DNA of 64,000 nt from contig JXTC01000041.1 in assembly GCA_002914845.1 (NCBI GenBank), forward strand, positions 327,840-391,839, written 5' to 3'. Below, in pieces: positions 1-13,000 of this stretch; the first letter of the stretch is position 1, and each line of letters starts with the position of its first letter. The notes below the pieces were generated by a model. It was given only the letters and a program-made list of their open reading frames with translations. It ran no database searches and had not been told where the DNA came from. A program made the position numbers and the translations under genes. This DNA is from Trema orientale. Lineage: Eukaryota; Streptophyta; Magnoliopsida; Rosales; Cannabaceae.

Positions 1-199
1 CACACAAGTCCTAACCCACAGGATCTTGTTGGGGTCCGATGATTTACACCCTGCCTCTATGCGTGAAAAAGCCTTTATGCTATACAATCTTACAACTAAG
101 TTTTTGGCTAGATGTAAAACTCCGTCGTTATATTTTTCCAATGTGGAACAAGCTTAACAAGCTTTCCTTTTCGTATTTCTCTAAAATTATTGGTGTATT

Positions 200-405
200 T
201 TGAGCATTAATTGATCATTTATCCAAGCTCTATTTTGAGCATATGAGAGTATATAATTTCAAAAATCGCGTAAGATAACAAGAATTTACTAAGGCTCATA
301 AAAGATATAAATTAGGTCATACTCATTTTATGCCTCAAAATGATACTTAATAATGGTGTTCATACACCATTTTTCCAACAATCTTATAAGTACTCATAGT
401 ATTAT
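200..405 (+). repeat. Dispersed repeat, copy 1
   Basis: This stretch recurs in diverged form at 1035-1285 in the same orientation. Shared landmarks in order are a 'ccaagctctatttt' block, 'catatgag', 'ctcattttat', 'ctcaaaatga' and 'caatcttataagtactcat'. No coding potential is seen. It may be part of an old LTR, because text such as 'ccaatgtgga' just upstream is common in plant LTRs, but no ends or primer site are visible. The rest of 1-1735 is AT-rich DNA with nothing recognisable. Confidence 0.6.
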
Positions 406-1034
406 ATTATATATATTATCAAAACAAGTAACAACAATAAACAATATTATATTATTAACTATAAATAAACAATGTATAATGATATTGAATGTGAACCATA
501 TGAACCTAAATAAATTTAAGAAATAAACTGAGTCTTGTATATTATACAATATTCTTAAAATAAATTCGCCTCATCTATGGTTCTTGAGAAAATTAGGTGT
601 CCCTCTCTCAAAATATAATGGTTTATTGAAGTAGTAAGCAGAGCATTGAGCTTCTACTAACTAAAAACGGTCTATACTTTATCAAAACTTGAAGAACTAG
701 AATTAAAACTAAAACTAAGAGTAGAATTAGAACTAAGTGAAGCACAAGAACCCAAAAAACTAAAACTAGAATACTAGAGAGGATTTGAGAAAATAGAGAC
801 CGGAGAAAAAAGACTTGTAAATTAAGGTGTGTGAGCCGATAAGAAGAATTGAGCCTCTTTTCATATGTTTCATATGCTTCATAAATGGGCAATTGAAATA
901 TTACAAAGTTAAAAGACTGTCATATCTTACGAATTTGTAACCTCTTCCTTTCAATTCTGAAATGATATTTTCTAGTTGTTACAAAATTTTGTAATCATAG
1001 CCTTAATGCAAACAACTAAAACTGAAGTCTATCT

Positions 1035-1285
1035 TAGGCATCAATTTATTATTCACCCAAGCTCTATTTTCAACATATGAGTATGATTTTGAAGTCTCAC
1101 GGAGGAGAACAAAAATTCACATATGATTTTGAAGTCTCACGGAGGAGAACAAAAATTCACCATTACATACAAAAAATATAAAGTGGATCCCACTCATTTT
1201 ATAACTCAAAATGACACTTAAAAATAATGTTCATATACACTATTTTTATAACAATCTTATAAGTACTCATATTACTATGCTTCAG
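1035..1285 (+). repeat. Dispersed repeat, copy 2, with internal 40-bp tandem duplication
   Basis: This is the second copy of the repeat at 200-405. It differs by an internal 40-bp tandem duplication, 1081-1120 and 1121-1160, whose two units differ at a single base (g or a at the first position). The near identity of the units shows that the duplication is much younger than the split between the two large copies. Confidence 0.65.
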
Positions 1286-1735
1286 CATAAAATTTTGTGA
1301 AAATATTAGGAAAGAAAACAAATATAAACTTTTCTCTTTCGATTGAGCAGATATATATAGGGAGAGTTCTAATTAAGTATTTTGTTTTGCCACCATGAAT
1401 AGGTAAATTATAATGACCTAGAATACCATGTTAATTTCTTCTATTTCTATGTTTGTTTTTACTCCATCAATGGGTAATTGTACACTTATTTATTTTCTCC
1501 TTTTTTCTTTTTTAAGTTAAAAACGGTACAAGGATAAGGAAAATACAATCCGTTTAAATAGGAATTATATTACATTTTTTTTCTTAGAAAATAAATATTC
1601 AAATCCATAATGATATAATAAAATAGTCTAAAATAAAACAATAAAATAGTCTAGCAAACAATTCGTTACCCAAAACTAATAATATAAAATAGTCTAGTTG
1701 AAAGAAAAAAAAAAAAGTGTCATTCAATTAATGGA

Positions 1736-2770
1736 CACTACAAAAAGAGTTATCATTTAGTGACAACTTTTTAGTCACAACAAATTTTTTTTTTATAACT
1801 AAAAATGATATTTAGTTACAGTTAAAAAATTTCTTGTGATTAAGAGATACTATTTAGTCACAAATTGTCATTAATGTACTTTTTGCCATAACCTTTTACA
1901 TAAAGTAATAAAATTGGTTGTCACTAAAAATACATTCAATCACAACATATTATGTTTTTTGTGACAATAACTATTAGTAACACAGATTTTTTAGTCACAA
2001 CATAGTGATAATAACAATTTTTTCAGTTACGCATTTTTCACTTTTAATCATAAATTTTGTTTGAAATAAAATTAATATTTTTTTTTTGAAGTGGGAATGA
2101 GATTGAAAAAAAGAAAAAAAAAAAAGATTTAAATCCATGACCAGATAAAGGTTTTACATTCATAATTTAATTTTGCTTTTTGAAGTTGTAATTTTGATAG
2201 TAATTGTAATTATGTAGAGGAACTTATTCAACATTTAAGATACTACTGTGGAAATTATTTAAACCCTGACTACGTTTTTATTATTCAAAACTTTGAAAAA
2301 GGAATCATCAATTAAAAAAAAAAAAAATAGAAGATCAAAACCCATTGATTATTTTTTTTTTCCAGAAAAAAAATAGAGGTAAAGAGAGAGATTCATGAGT
2401 GTTTTTAATTTGAATATCATTTCTCATGTCATTATCTTTATGACGAAAATTATGAGTAAAAGTAAAAAAATTATGACTGAAAAAAATGACATTATTTTTA
2501 TGTCATGACTAAAAATCCGTAGCTAAAAGTTTTAGTCACAAAAGTAGCAATTTGTTCTGACTAAATGTATTTTTAGTTATAATAAATTTCATTATTATAA
2601 ATGAAAGATTGTGACTAAAAGTACATTAGTGACAACTTATGACAAAATGTCAACTTTTAATCACAAAAAATTATTAGTATTTGTTACTAAATATCACTTT
2701 TAGTCAAAAAAATTGTTTTGACTAAAAGGCTTTTCATTAAATGTTTATTTTGTTTTATTTTTGTACTGTG
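1736..2770. mobile_element. CACTA-like non-autonomous DNA transposon
   Basis: The left end reads CACTACAAAAAGAG, the terminal motif of plant CACTA (En/Spm) elements. The right end, TTTTTGTACTGTG, is an imperfect inverse of it. Both subterminal regions (about 1745-2040 and 2505-2730) are packed with short direct and inverted copies of TAGTGACAA and TTAGTCACAA, the arrangement that binds transposase in CACTA elements. No transposase ORF is present. A 3-bp target duplication cannot be shown with confidence, so the exact right end is uncertain. Confidence 0.6.
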
Positions 2771-3340
2771 CTCTATCCTCCAGGACTATGATATATTTCG
2801 CTTTCTTCTTTAGGTAAATTACTAAGAGGCAGCATTTTACTTTAGCAATAATACTACTATTATACTAGTATTGCGCTTAATTATTCTCAATCTTCAAGAG
2901 AATGAGCACTATCGTGTATTTCTTTGGTGTAATTTGACTTATCACTCCAGTTTTTGAAGATTATAATGATATCATTATGCAGCAAATTTAAGAGTATGGA
3001 AACTCGTTTGGTGCAATTATTATATACCTTACAAATATGTTTAAAGGAATTCAAGCGAATATATATATATGTGTGTGTGTTTAAAGGAAATATTTTTTTA
3101 CATTTTTCATACTTTTATATAAAAAGTTTTGCCTTATACGCTCCTGCAATTAAGATATTAGCCTTGCCCTTGTGTACATAGTGTGTCCTACTTTGAAAAA
3201 ATATAAGTGATTAATAAACGTGTCACATTATAGGGTATAAATTTGGTATGCTTCATAATGAAAAAGTGTGATTTTATTTTTAGTCGTCATTGGAGTTTGA
3301 AGGAACTCCAACTTTTGAAATTCAAGTCTTTTTCAACACT

Positions 3341-3411
3341 TTCGTTGACCAAACAATTTTCGGAAAACAGCACTACTTCGTTGACCAAGCATTTTTGGAA
3401 AACAGCACTAC
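3341..3411. repeat. 36-bp tandem duplication
   Basis: Two adjacent units (3341-3376 and 3377-3411) share the text ttcgttgaccaa and ggaaaacagcactac with few differences. No coding role is visible. The DNA from 2771 to 5091 is otherwise AT-rich and without a recognisable gene. Confidence 0.7.
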
Positions 3412-4370
3412 TACGTTTAATGGGAGAGAAAAGTTACATAAATGAGATTCTTCTTCTGTGGTTGTCTAAAGATGGAAAGTGACCACATATTTATAATCTA
3501 GAACCCATTAATGGATAAAAATTCATTTTGAAATTTTTTATTTAAAAAAATAGTAAATCATTTCTCCCAGTGTTCCGTATAAAGTAATTTAAATCTATCT
3601 TGTTTCCTGTTTCGATTTTTTAATTATTTTCCACCTCTTATCAATATTTTAAACTCCGTGTAATTAGTTGGAGGAGGACAACATGCACCATATATATAAG
3701 CGAGAGAAACACGATTAAGACCGTCAACTCTGGTTAATGGATTTTTTTGACTAGATGCATGTATTATATACATAATATAAACATGATGTTCAGCTGGTAT
3801 GGAGTATGCATGGACATATGATTTTAATGACGATGTAGGAATAGCACTCCATTAATGTTCCGAACCATATAATCGGCCATTCAGCTTTTTTTCTTTTTAT
3901 ATATATTTACTCATGGTTGTTGGATATAGAAAAATGGTATATTTGTCCATCATTCAGTCTGATCAGGGTATTAACTTCATTTGCCCTACATTCCACAGAA
4001 TATATATATATCACTTTTCCAGAAGGGAAAGAAAAACACGTCATATATTTGCATTAATGTCTATCATGTACACATCAGAAGTCAATAATTCAAAGATGCT
4101 GATGAAGTGTCTCAAAGTAATGACTTTGGATCCATCAGTGGTTGAGAAATGAGAATGCAACAGAAACACATATTCAGAACTGAGCGTTCTAGAAGTCACA
4201 TATTAATTACTGACATATATATATATGTGCACATATATTATTGTATATACATATTACGGACGACCGAGACAGGAACCAAAGCTAATAAAGATGGTCGAGA
4301 CTTGAGACCCAAAGCCAACATACAAAAATTGCTTAGCTGATATTAAAGATCATCGGCTTATAATTAGCTG

Positions 4371-4440
4371 GCGAACAAAGGAAGTTGCCACCCTTTCAGA
4401 TCGACGCGAACAAAGGAAGTTGCCACCTTTTCAGATCGAA
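4371..4440. repeat. 35-bp tandem duplication
   Basis: Two units beginning gcgaacaaaggaagttgcca (4371-4405 and 4406-4440) differ at one base. This is a recent local duplication in non-genic DNA. Confidence 0.8.
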
Positions 4441-5099
4441 TTGCGATGAGCACATGGTAGCGAGAGATAATAGAGAAGCATCCTTGTCATGCACATAAAT
4501 TTATATCACTAATATTATTGGTGATCATGATTTTAAATATTAAAGATTTTAGTGGTTGTTCAAAAAAACATAGTACATTTTTAAGAGGAATTTACCAAAA
4601 ATAAGACAACTAATGTCTCTTTGACAATAAAAGGCCATTTTTTTTTTCAATAATTTCATTAAAAAATGTCGTATTTTCTACGAAATTATATAAAAACCCT
4701 TGTATTCCCAGCCCTTCTGCACTCTTTACGTATGACTGTTGAGCGTTTGACTTTCTCTCTTTGTTCTCCAAATGAATTTAGTAATGATTTCATTCTCCTT
4801 TTCATCATGTGTAGTCGAACGGTCAAAAACAAAAATTATAGCTCACTTCTTTCTCCGTGTGAAGGTCCATTCGTCATCTTCAACATCAAATTTCGTCTTA
4901 ATTTTCTACTAAAAATCGAATCTAATCTAATTCACTGAGGTCGAATTTTTTTTTTAATTTTTTTAGCATTTAGAAACTCAAATTTAAAAGCAAATTTGTT
5001 CAGTATGCAAGATGAACATACTAAGAAAAGTTTTTCAAAGAACTCGAAATGTTGGTCCTCTTGCCACCATATATGTGTTTATATATGTATATACATAAT

Positions 5100-5861
5100 C
5101 AGTGGCGGAGCCAGAAAAATATTTCAGGGGGGGGCAAATATAGAGATCAAAATTTTAAGCTAGCTTAAATAAAAATTCAATAAAGGTCAATTTGTTTACA
5201 TATTTTTCTACGTTTAATCTTAAACATTTAAATTATAATCTAAAATTAGTTTTCCAAACTTTGTAGTAGCAATAAGCTATGTAAAAGTAATTTTTACTCT
5301 ATTCGATGTTGTAGTATCACTGTTTTCTCATTTATTTTAGTATCACTGTTTTCTTATTTATAAAATAACAAGTGCAATTTTTATTTAAAATACCTTCTAA
5401 ATTAGAGATTAAAAACTCACTTATTTTATAAAATTTACAAACTAGGAGAAGAAAACAAAAATAATATAAAANACACAAATATCACATATATCTAATATAA
5501 AATTATTTTTTCTAATTTTATATATTGCCTAATAAGATATAACAGTTGTTAGTTGTTTAAACCAAATAAATTTTAAGGAAAAAATAAGTTGTTGATAAAA
5601 GTTAGGGGGAAAAAATATAAAGGTAAAAGAGTTGAAGATAAACTATAAGAAATTTAAAATTAAATTAGATTGATGATATTTAAGAATTAGAGAAATAATT
5701 AATCTAATTTTGAAAGGATTAAATGTAAAAAATTTAAATTTAATGAAAAAAATGTATGGTAAATACACATACAAAAATATAAATATATATAATGTAAAAA
5801 AAAAAATCAAAAATCCAGGGGGGGCATATGCCCCCCCTGCTTTAACGTGGCTCCGCCACTG
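5100..5861. mobile_element. hAT-type MITE (762 bp) with 8-bp TSD
   Basis: The left terminus CAGTGGCGGAGCC and right terminus GGCTCCGCCACTG are exact inverse complements (13 of 13). The element is flanked by a perfect 8-bp direct repeat TACATAAT (5092-5099 and 5862-5869). An 8-bp duplication with CAG-type ends is the hallmark of hAT elements. Just inside each end lies a G-run or C-run (ggggggg at about 5129, ccccccc at about 5831). There is no transposase ORF, so the element depended on a relative for mobility. One N lies at 5472. Confidence 0.9.
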
Positions 5862-6259
5862 TACATAATTTATATGGTTCCCAATCTAATATTTTTTTTT
5901 TGTCTATCTATATGTATTTCTTTTTTTAGGTGCTGGATAAGTTGGAAAAAAATAAAAATAAAAATAAAAATATATTATTTAATACTTTCTCTCTCTACTT
6001 TTTACCATGAAAAGACGTGTGTAATCAATTTTAATTGAGTAAAATAATACTAGATTGGTGACCAATTTATATATATATATATATATATATTAAGCCTGAA
6101 GCAGAGAGAGTGAAAAAAAGATGTGATAGCTTCTTTGATCAGTATTCTATTTTTAAAATTTTTAGAAAATTCCTAATTTAACTTTTATTTTTTCATGATA
6201 TGATTGATCTTATTATTATTTTTTCATGCCATGATTGGTTGTAATATATACAAGTATTA

Positions 6260-6598
6260 TATAATATTATATTTAATTTATTATTAATGATACCTTATAA
6301 TAAATTTAATTCACCGAACGTCAAATAGTTGTGCTACATTCGCCTCATCAAAATAAATATAGAGATAAATATATTTTTTAATGTTTTATATAATATTATA
6401 TTTAATTTAATATTAATGATACCTTATATTAAATTTAGTTCATCGAACGTCAAACAATTGTGCTACATTCGTCTCATCAAAATATAGATGTAGATAAATA
6501 CATTCTTTAATATTGTAATAAATTGAATCTAACTATAAATTAAGTTTAATGTATACAATATTAACACCAACTCACGCAAAGTGCGGTATAATAACTAG
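6260..6598 (+). mobile_element. Helitron-like 3' end with internal duplication
   Basis: The segment ends in a short hairpin (CGCA-aag-TGCG, 6574-6584), then an AT-rich spacer of about ten bases, then CTAG followed by T. This is the 3' architecture of plant Helitrons. The interior has two copies of a roughly 129-bp unit (about 6260-6388 and 6389-6517), each containing 'gaacgtcaaa' and 'ttgtgctacattcg'. The 5' TC end was not located and no Rep/helicase is present. Identification rests on the terminus alone. Confidence 0.5.
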
Positions 6599-6599
6599 T

Positions 6600-7540
6600 A
6601 TATGTATAGGAGCTAGTACAATATAGTTATCTTTTTTTATTCCTTTCAATAGAGAATTTAATTTTGATCGTTGTATTTCAATCTGATAGTTATAACTATA
6701 AATGCTATCATTTAATTCACACTGAACTTTTTCTAATATAATTAATTATAACTATTATATTGAAATCTAAATGTCAAAATCAATTTTTCTATCGATAGAG
6801 AATCAAAAAGATCCTTATTATACTCATTCCCATGCGTATGCATAAAGGGTCTAGTTTAAATGGTAATAATAGTATTTACCCATGGATGGTTACGATGATT
6901 TTAGCCATTAGATCTATATCCAATAGTTGTGATCAGTTTGGTAGTTAGCCAAAAAAAAAAAAAATTAGTGCTATTTATTAGCATCGAAATTAGTAAATTA
7001 ATTAAATACTATTTTTGACAAAGATGTTTACCTATTACTATGGCATTTATTAAAATATTTTATTTATTTAAAAAAAATATTCTTAATTTAGATTCCGTCG
7101 ATTTGTTTTTAGAAAAATGATTTTTTATTTTGAAATTCAACTTTAATTCTACTCATTAATTACTTTTTAAAAATGTATGTTTGAACTTCTCGAGGTTTGT
7201 TTATCATTTTCAAGCCTAAATATATTTAATGTATTAACAAAATTAATTGGCAATATATCACAAATTGGGGAAGAAAATTTAAGGAAAATATGGTTTGAGA
7301 GAGTCACAAAAAAGAAAATAAATGTTAGATCCAATGTGTTGGCAATCAAATGGCAAAAACTATCAATATAACTTATTATTATTTCAATTCTTAATCTATG
7401 ATTTGGGATAGGTTTACGAGTAGAATCAATGTGATATTTTGTTTATTTTGGTGCTGATTTATTTCTCATTAAATTTATTAATATCTTTCTAATTACTGCA
7501 GTGAGCTATTTTTCTAATCTATTGAGATTTGCTGATATGA
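6600..7540. other. AT-rich non-genic stretch
   Basis: No domain, splice pattern or repeat end was recognised. Short ORFs here are AT-driven. Confidence 0.6.
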
Positions 7541-7542
7541 TC

Positions 7543-8402
7543 TGTTGCAACAGATCTGTGTTTTTCAGGAAAGTTCTTTTGATTGATTGATTCTTATTTA
7601 TTATAAAATCATGTCTTTAAGGAAAATAATAACAAGTGTAAATAAGAGATTTCAGCTGCTCAAGAAGAGCCAAATTTGTAGAGAACTTTCCTTAACGCAC
7701 CTGGACACTTTTTAAGGACAATTCATGAAACTTGTTGCAACTACTTTTTGATTGTCTAAATAAGGAATAACAACAGATTCTGTGGAATTTATTCCTTTCT
7801 CATTTTCGGCTTATTCACACTAGGAGAGCATGAGATTGAGGCTAAAAATTCATCTATAAAAGCTTAGGAAGTCTAAGGGATTTGTGTGCACTTCATTTGA
7901 GAGAAAATACCCTTTAAGAGAGCTTTTATTTGTAAAGTATAGAGTTGTTTTATTGCCATTGTGAAACTTAGAGAGCTGGTGAGTTTTCTAGGTATCTTAG
8001 CTGAGTGAATTTGTTCTTCAGGAGGAGACAGATCTAAACCAGCAAAGAGAGTTCACATATAAAGGATTAACAAGTCGAGGGGAGTTCGCTAAATAAGATT
8101 GTTAGAGTTGTTTGTTACAACACATTATGATAATTGAAAAGAGAGAATCTTTTATTATATTAGTCAATTGGTGTTTGTAATCTTTATACTTTACTAATTT
8201 GTTTAATCTCTGGGCATGGCCCCGTGGAGTAAGAGAGGTCCAAACTATGTTAAAAATATCTCATGTTTATTCTTTATTTTCTTCTTCTTGTTGCAACATA
8301 AACACTCATTGTTGCAATAACTTTTCATATACATGTTATAATATAATTAATTAATTAAATTAATTAATTAATTATTTGATAATACCTAAAACAGATCTTT
8401 CA
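7543..8402 (+). mobile_element. 5' LTR of a SIRE-like copia retrotransposon
   Basis: The segment starts TGTTGCAACAG and ends TTTCA directly before a tRNA-Met-type primer site, so it has TG...CA ends and is about 860 bp long. The start lies in a perfect 18-bp palindrome, GATCTGTTGCAACAGATC (7540-7557), and TTGTTGCAACA-type motifs recur near 8293 and 8312. The long AT-rich LTR and the gag that follows fit the SIRE/Maximus lineage. The start coordinate is inferred because no matching 3' LTR lies in the window. Confidence 0.6.
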
Positions 8403-8416
8403 ATTGGTATCAGAGC
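8403..8416 (+). other. Primer binding site (initiator tRNA-Met)
   Basis: ATTGGTATCAGAGC follows the LTR end. This is the standard copia minus-strand primer site, complementary to the 3' end of initiator tRNA-Met. Confidence 0.85.
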
Positions 8417-8479
8417 GGAGTCACTAAATTTTTAATGAGATTTTGGGATTTTCTGATCTATTTTGTTAGTATGTTTTTC

Positions 8480-10047
8480 TTGAATGAAAAGAGTTCAATA
8501 ACTCATCCACCATTATTGGACGACACTAACTATTTATACTGAAAGTCCAAAGATAAGCGCGTTTATCTGAGTTTTGGATATTAAAACCTAGATATCTATT
8601 CTTATAGGTTGTTCTCATCCTACAGTTAAAGCTGATGATAGAGCTGTTTCATTGAAGTAAGAAATTGACTGGTCCCCTCAAGATGATTTGTTAGCAAGCT
8701 ATAATACCAAGACTCTACTTGCAATTTTTAATGAGTGTGATGTAGAGCAAATCAAGCTAGTTTCTTATTTGAAAATGTTAAGAAGGCATGGAAAATTCTT
8801 CAAATAAAATTTGAAGATTCAGATGATGTTAAGCATAATAAACTCACTTCTTTCACTACTAGATTTGAACAATTATGCATGGGTGAAAATGAAACATTGT
8901 CTGGATATTATAAAAACTGTGTAATATTGCTAACGAATCTTTTACTCTTGGTGAAAAGATTTTTGAGTCTGTAATTATTAGAAAGATTGTCAGGTCTCTT
9001 CTAGATCGTTTTCAGCCAAAGATTGTGGCAATAGAAGAAAGTAAAAATCTAGACACTATGAAGGTGGATAATTTGATGAGTTCCCTACGAGTCTTTGAAA
9101 TGACTTGAAAAGTAAGAAAAAGGAGAAATCCATTACTTTCAAGACAACACAAGAAAATAAAGAACTCTCAAATGAAGAAAATGATGATGATGAACTTGCA
9201 CTACTCACCAAAAATTTCAAGAAATTTTTGAAGAAATTAGGAAAAAATTCAAAAATTAATTCCTCTTCCACCAATTCTATGAAAGGTAAGCCTTCTTCTA
9301 AATATATTGATTCTTAAAATAAAAAGGGCATTCAACGTAAGAAGCGTGAGAGATATGGGCATATTCAATCAGAATATGCTAACACCTTGAAAAAAAAAGT
9401 CAATAGCCATGGCCATTACCTAGAGTGATGAAGAATCTGATGGAAGTAAATAAAAAGATATGGTGAGTAATGTTGCTCTTACTATCTCCTTGTTTTATGA
9501 CTCATAGTTACTGTTACAGAAAGATACAGCAACAAAAGTTGTCTGTTACAGTGCCTCTGTTGCTGAGGATGATGTCACAATAGAATCTATGAAATCAAAT
9601 GATGTTACAACGGAAGTGGTTTATGATGATGATGAATCAGAACATGATGAAAATTTAATCCGAGTGGCATATTAGAAAATATACTCTCAATGGTTGAAGA
9701 TTTGTGCTCATAATCGTCTTTTGGTAAGCAATAACTTTGCACTTATGAAATCGAAAGAAGAATATGAAATATAAGTGCAAAGTTTGAATTCTATCAATTC
9801 TGAAAAAGATAGAAAACTAAAAGAATTATTTGTTAAACTTCAAAGAGCCCAAAAAGGAGTGAAAATGTTGAGTTCAGGAATTGAAAGATTAGATCACATT
9901 CTGACAACTAGAAAATCTACAGGAGACAATAGTGGATTGGGCTTCAAAGGTATAAGATCTAAATCTGAAACTATTTTTGTGAAACCAACTGCATCTATTG
10001 CAATAACTTCACGGTTTGTTGCAACAACAAGTAAAATAGAACATCCG
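8480..10047 (+). pseudogene. Decayed gag of SIRE-like copia element
   Basis: Translation in shifting frames follows a SIRE-type Gag. First comes a 'PPLLDDTNY' start, with the expected Trp replaced by a stop at about 8541. Next is the UBN2 core (8770-9100), with recognisable 'LTSFTTRFEQL' and 'AIEESKNL' segments. Then an acidic, lysine-rich linker (9105-9317) and a worn zinc-knuckle segment containing GHIQSEY (from about 9330, key Cys lost). Last is a coiled-coil C-terminal part (9775-10047) with the 'GLGFKGI' motif typical of this lineage. Several stops and frameshifts make it non-functional. Protease, integrase and RT of this element are not found downstream, where a tandem array begins abruptly. 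Confidence 0.75.
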
Positions 10048-13000
10048 TAAAAACTCTGAAATTAATCAAGATATCTATGGTTGCCCTTATATTCCGTATA
10101 ATGATTAATGATGTCTCAAAATCTTTCGAAACAGAAGTAGATAATAACTATGTATGTCACTATTTATATACGAGTACATCTAGACGTAACTTGACATGTC
10201 TTGAAATATATCGATATAAGTTGGAATGATCTGAATTGAGATACCATAATAGTCATCCCTCTCTTAAGTAGCTTGGTTTATGGTTGACATTTGTCTAGAC
10301 ATATGTTCGTGATAAACATCAATTGTAATATCTACTTACTTCTTTCTAAACAGATATAAAGATGAAATAACTTGGATAGTTTTGAAACGCTCTTTATGAT
10401 AGAGGCATCTTTTAGTTTTCTCTTTTGTGATAAGCATCTGCTAAGAGATTTATTCATAATTCTGCTATTAAATATATTTTGAGTTTTGATCTCAAATGGA
10501 ATATCTATATAAACTCTAAAATAAATTAAGATACCTATGGTCGCCTTTATATTCCGTATAATAATGCATGGTGTCTCGAAATCTCTCGAAATAGAAGTAA
10601 ATAACAATTGTGTTTATCACTGTTTATATACAAGTATGTCTAGACGTAACTAGATATATCTTGAAATATATTGATATAATATGGAATGATTCGAATTGAG
10701 ATACTGCGACGATCCTTTTCTTTTTGAATAGCTTGGTTTGTAGTTAGTATTTGTCCAAACATATGTTCGTGACAAACGTCAATTATAATATCTACTGACT
10801 TATTTCCAAACAGATTTAGAGTGCTCTTTATGTTAGAGGTATCTTTGAGTTTCCTCTTTTGTGTTAAGCATCTGCCAAGAGATTTATTCATAATTCTACT
10901 ATTTATTTATTCTGAGTTTCGATGTCAAATGGAATATCTATATAAGCTCTGAAATAAATCAAGATACTTATGGTTATCTTTATATTCCGCATAATGATAT
11001 ATGATGTCTCAAAATCTCTCGAAATAGAAGTGGATAATAAATATGTATGTCATTGTTTATATACGAGTACATCTAGATGTGACTTGATATATCTTAAAAT
11101 ATATCGATATAAGATGGAATAATCCGAATTAAAATACCATAATAGTCATCCCTCTCTTGAGTAGCTTGATTTTTCGTTGATATTTGTCCGGACATATGTT
11201 CGTGATAAACATCAATTGTAATATCTACTGACTCGTTTCCAAACAGATATAGAGATGAAATAACTTGGATAGTCTTGAAATGCTCTTTATGATAAAGGTA
11301 TCTTTTAGTTTCCTCATTTGTGGTAAGCATTCGATAAGAGATTTATTCATGATTCTGCTATTAATATGTTCTAAGTTTTGATCTCAAATGAAATATCAAC
11401 ATAAGCTCTGAAATGAATCAGAAAACCTAGGGTTGCCTTTATATTCCGCATAATAATGTATGATTTCTCGAAATCTCACGAAACAGAAGTAGATAACAAT
11501 TATATTTGTCATTTATATACGAGTATGTTTAGATGTGACTAGACATGTCTTAAAATATATCGACATATGATGGAGTAATCTGAATTGACATATCATAATA
11601 GTCATCCCTTTCTTGAGTAGCTTGGTTTGTGGTTGATATTTGTCCAGATATATGTTCGTGACAAATATCAATTGTAATATCTACTTACTTATTTCTAACC
11701 AGATATAGAGATGAAATGACTTACATTGTCTTGAAATATTGTTTATGTTAGAGATATCTTTTAGTTTCCTATTGATTTATTTATGATTATGTTATTATTA
11801 TGTTTAGAGATTCGATCTCAAATGGAATATCCATATAAGCTCCGAAATGAATCAAGATACCTATGATTGACATTATATTCTAATAATGATGTATGATGTC
11901 TCGAAATCTCTCGAAATAAAGTAGATAATAATTCTGTTTGTCACTGTTTATATGATTATATATAGACATGTCTTGAAATATATCGATATAAGAGGGAATG
12001 ATCCGAATTGAGATACCACAATGGTCATCTCTTTCTTGAGTAGCTTGGTTTATAGTTGACATTTGTCCAGACATATGTTCGTGACAAACATTAATTATAG
12101 TTTTATGGTAAGCATCTGCCAGGAGATTTATTCATAATTCTAATATTAATATGTTCTAAATTTCGATCTCAAATGGAATCCATATGGGCTTTGAAATGAA
12201 TCAGGATACCTATAGTCACTTTTATATTCCATATAATGATGTATGATGTCTCAAAATATCTCAAAACAGAAGTAAATCACAATTGTGTTTGTCACTGTTT
12301 ATATATGAGTATCTCTAGATGTGACTAGATATGTCTTGAAATATATCGATACATGATGGAATGATCAGAATTGAGATACCACAATAGTCATCCATCTCTT
12401 GAGCAGCTTGGTTCATGGTTAATATTTGTTCAGACATATATTTGTGACAAACATGAATTGTAATATCTATCGACTTGTTTCCAAATAGAATAAACATGTC
12501 TTGAAATATATCAATATAAGATAGAATGATCCGAAGTGAGATACCATAACAGTCCTCCCCTTCTTGAATAACTTGGTTTGTGGTTAGCATTTGCCTGGAC
12601 ATATGTCTCTGACAAACATCAATTATAATATCTACTGACTTGTCTCCAAACAGATATAGAGATGATGATAGTCTTGAAATGTTCTTTATGTTAGAGGTAT
12701 CTTTGAGTTTTCTCTTTTATGGTAAGCATATGTCAAGAGATTTATTCATGATTCTACTATTAATATGTTCTGAGTTTCGAGCTCAAATGGAATATATCCA
12801 TATAAGCTATGAAATGAATTAGAATACTTATTATATTCCACGTAATGATGTATGATATCTCGAAATCTCTTAAAACAGAAGTAGATCACAATTATGTCTG
12901 TCACTATTTATATTTGAGTATGTCTAGACGTGACTAGATATATCTTGAAATATATCGATATATAATAGAATTATCCGAATTGAGATACCACAATAGTCAA

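Noticed and set aside
623-892. 89-codon minus-strand ORF rich in Leu/Val
   Set aside because: It is a translation of a short 'ctagaatt/aaact' simple-sequence run, without a domain.
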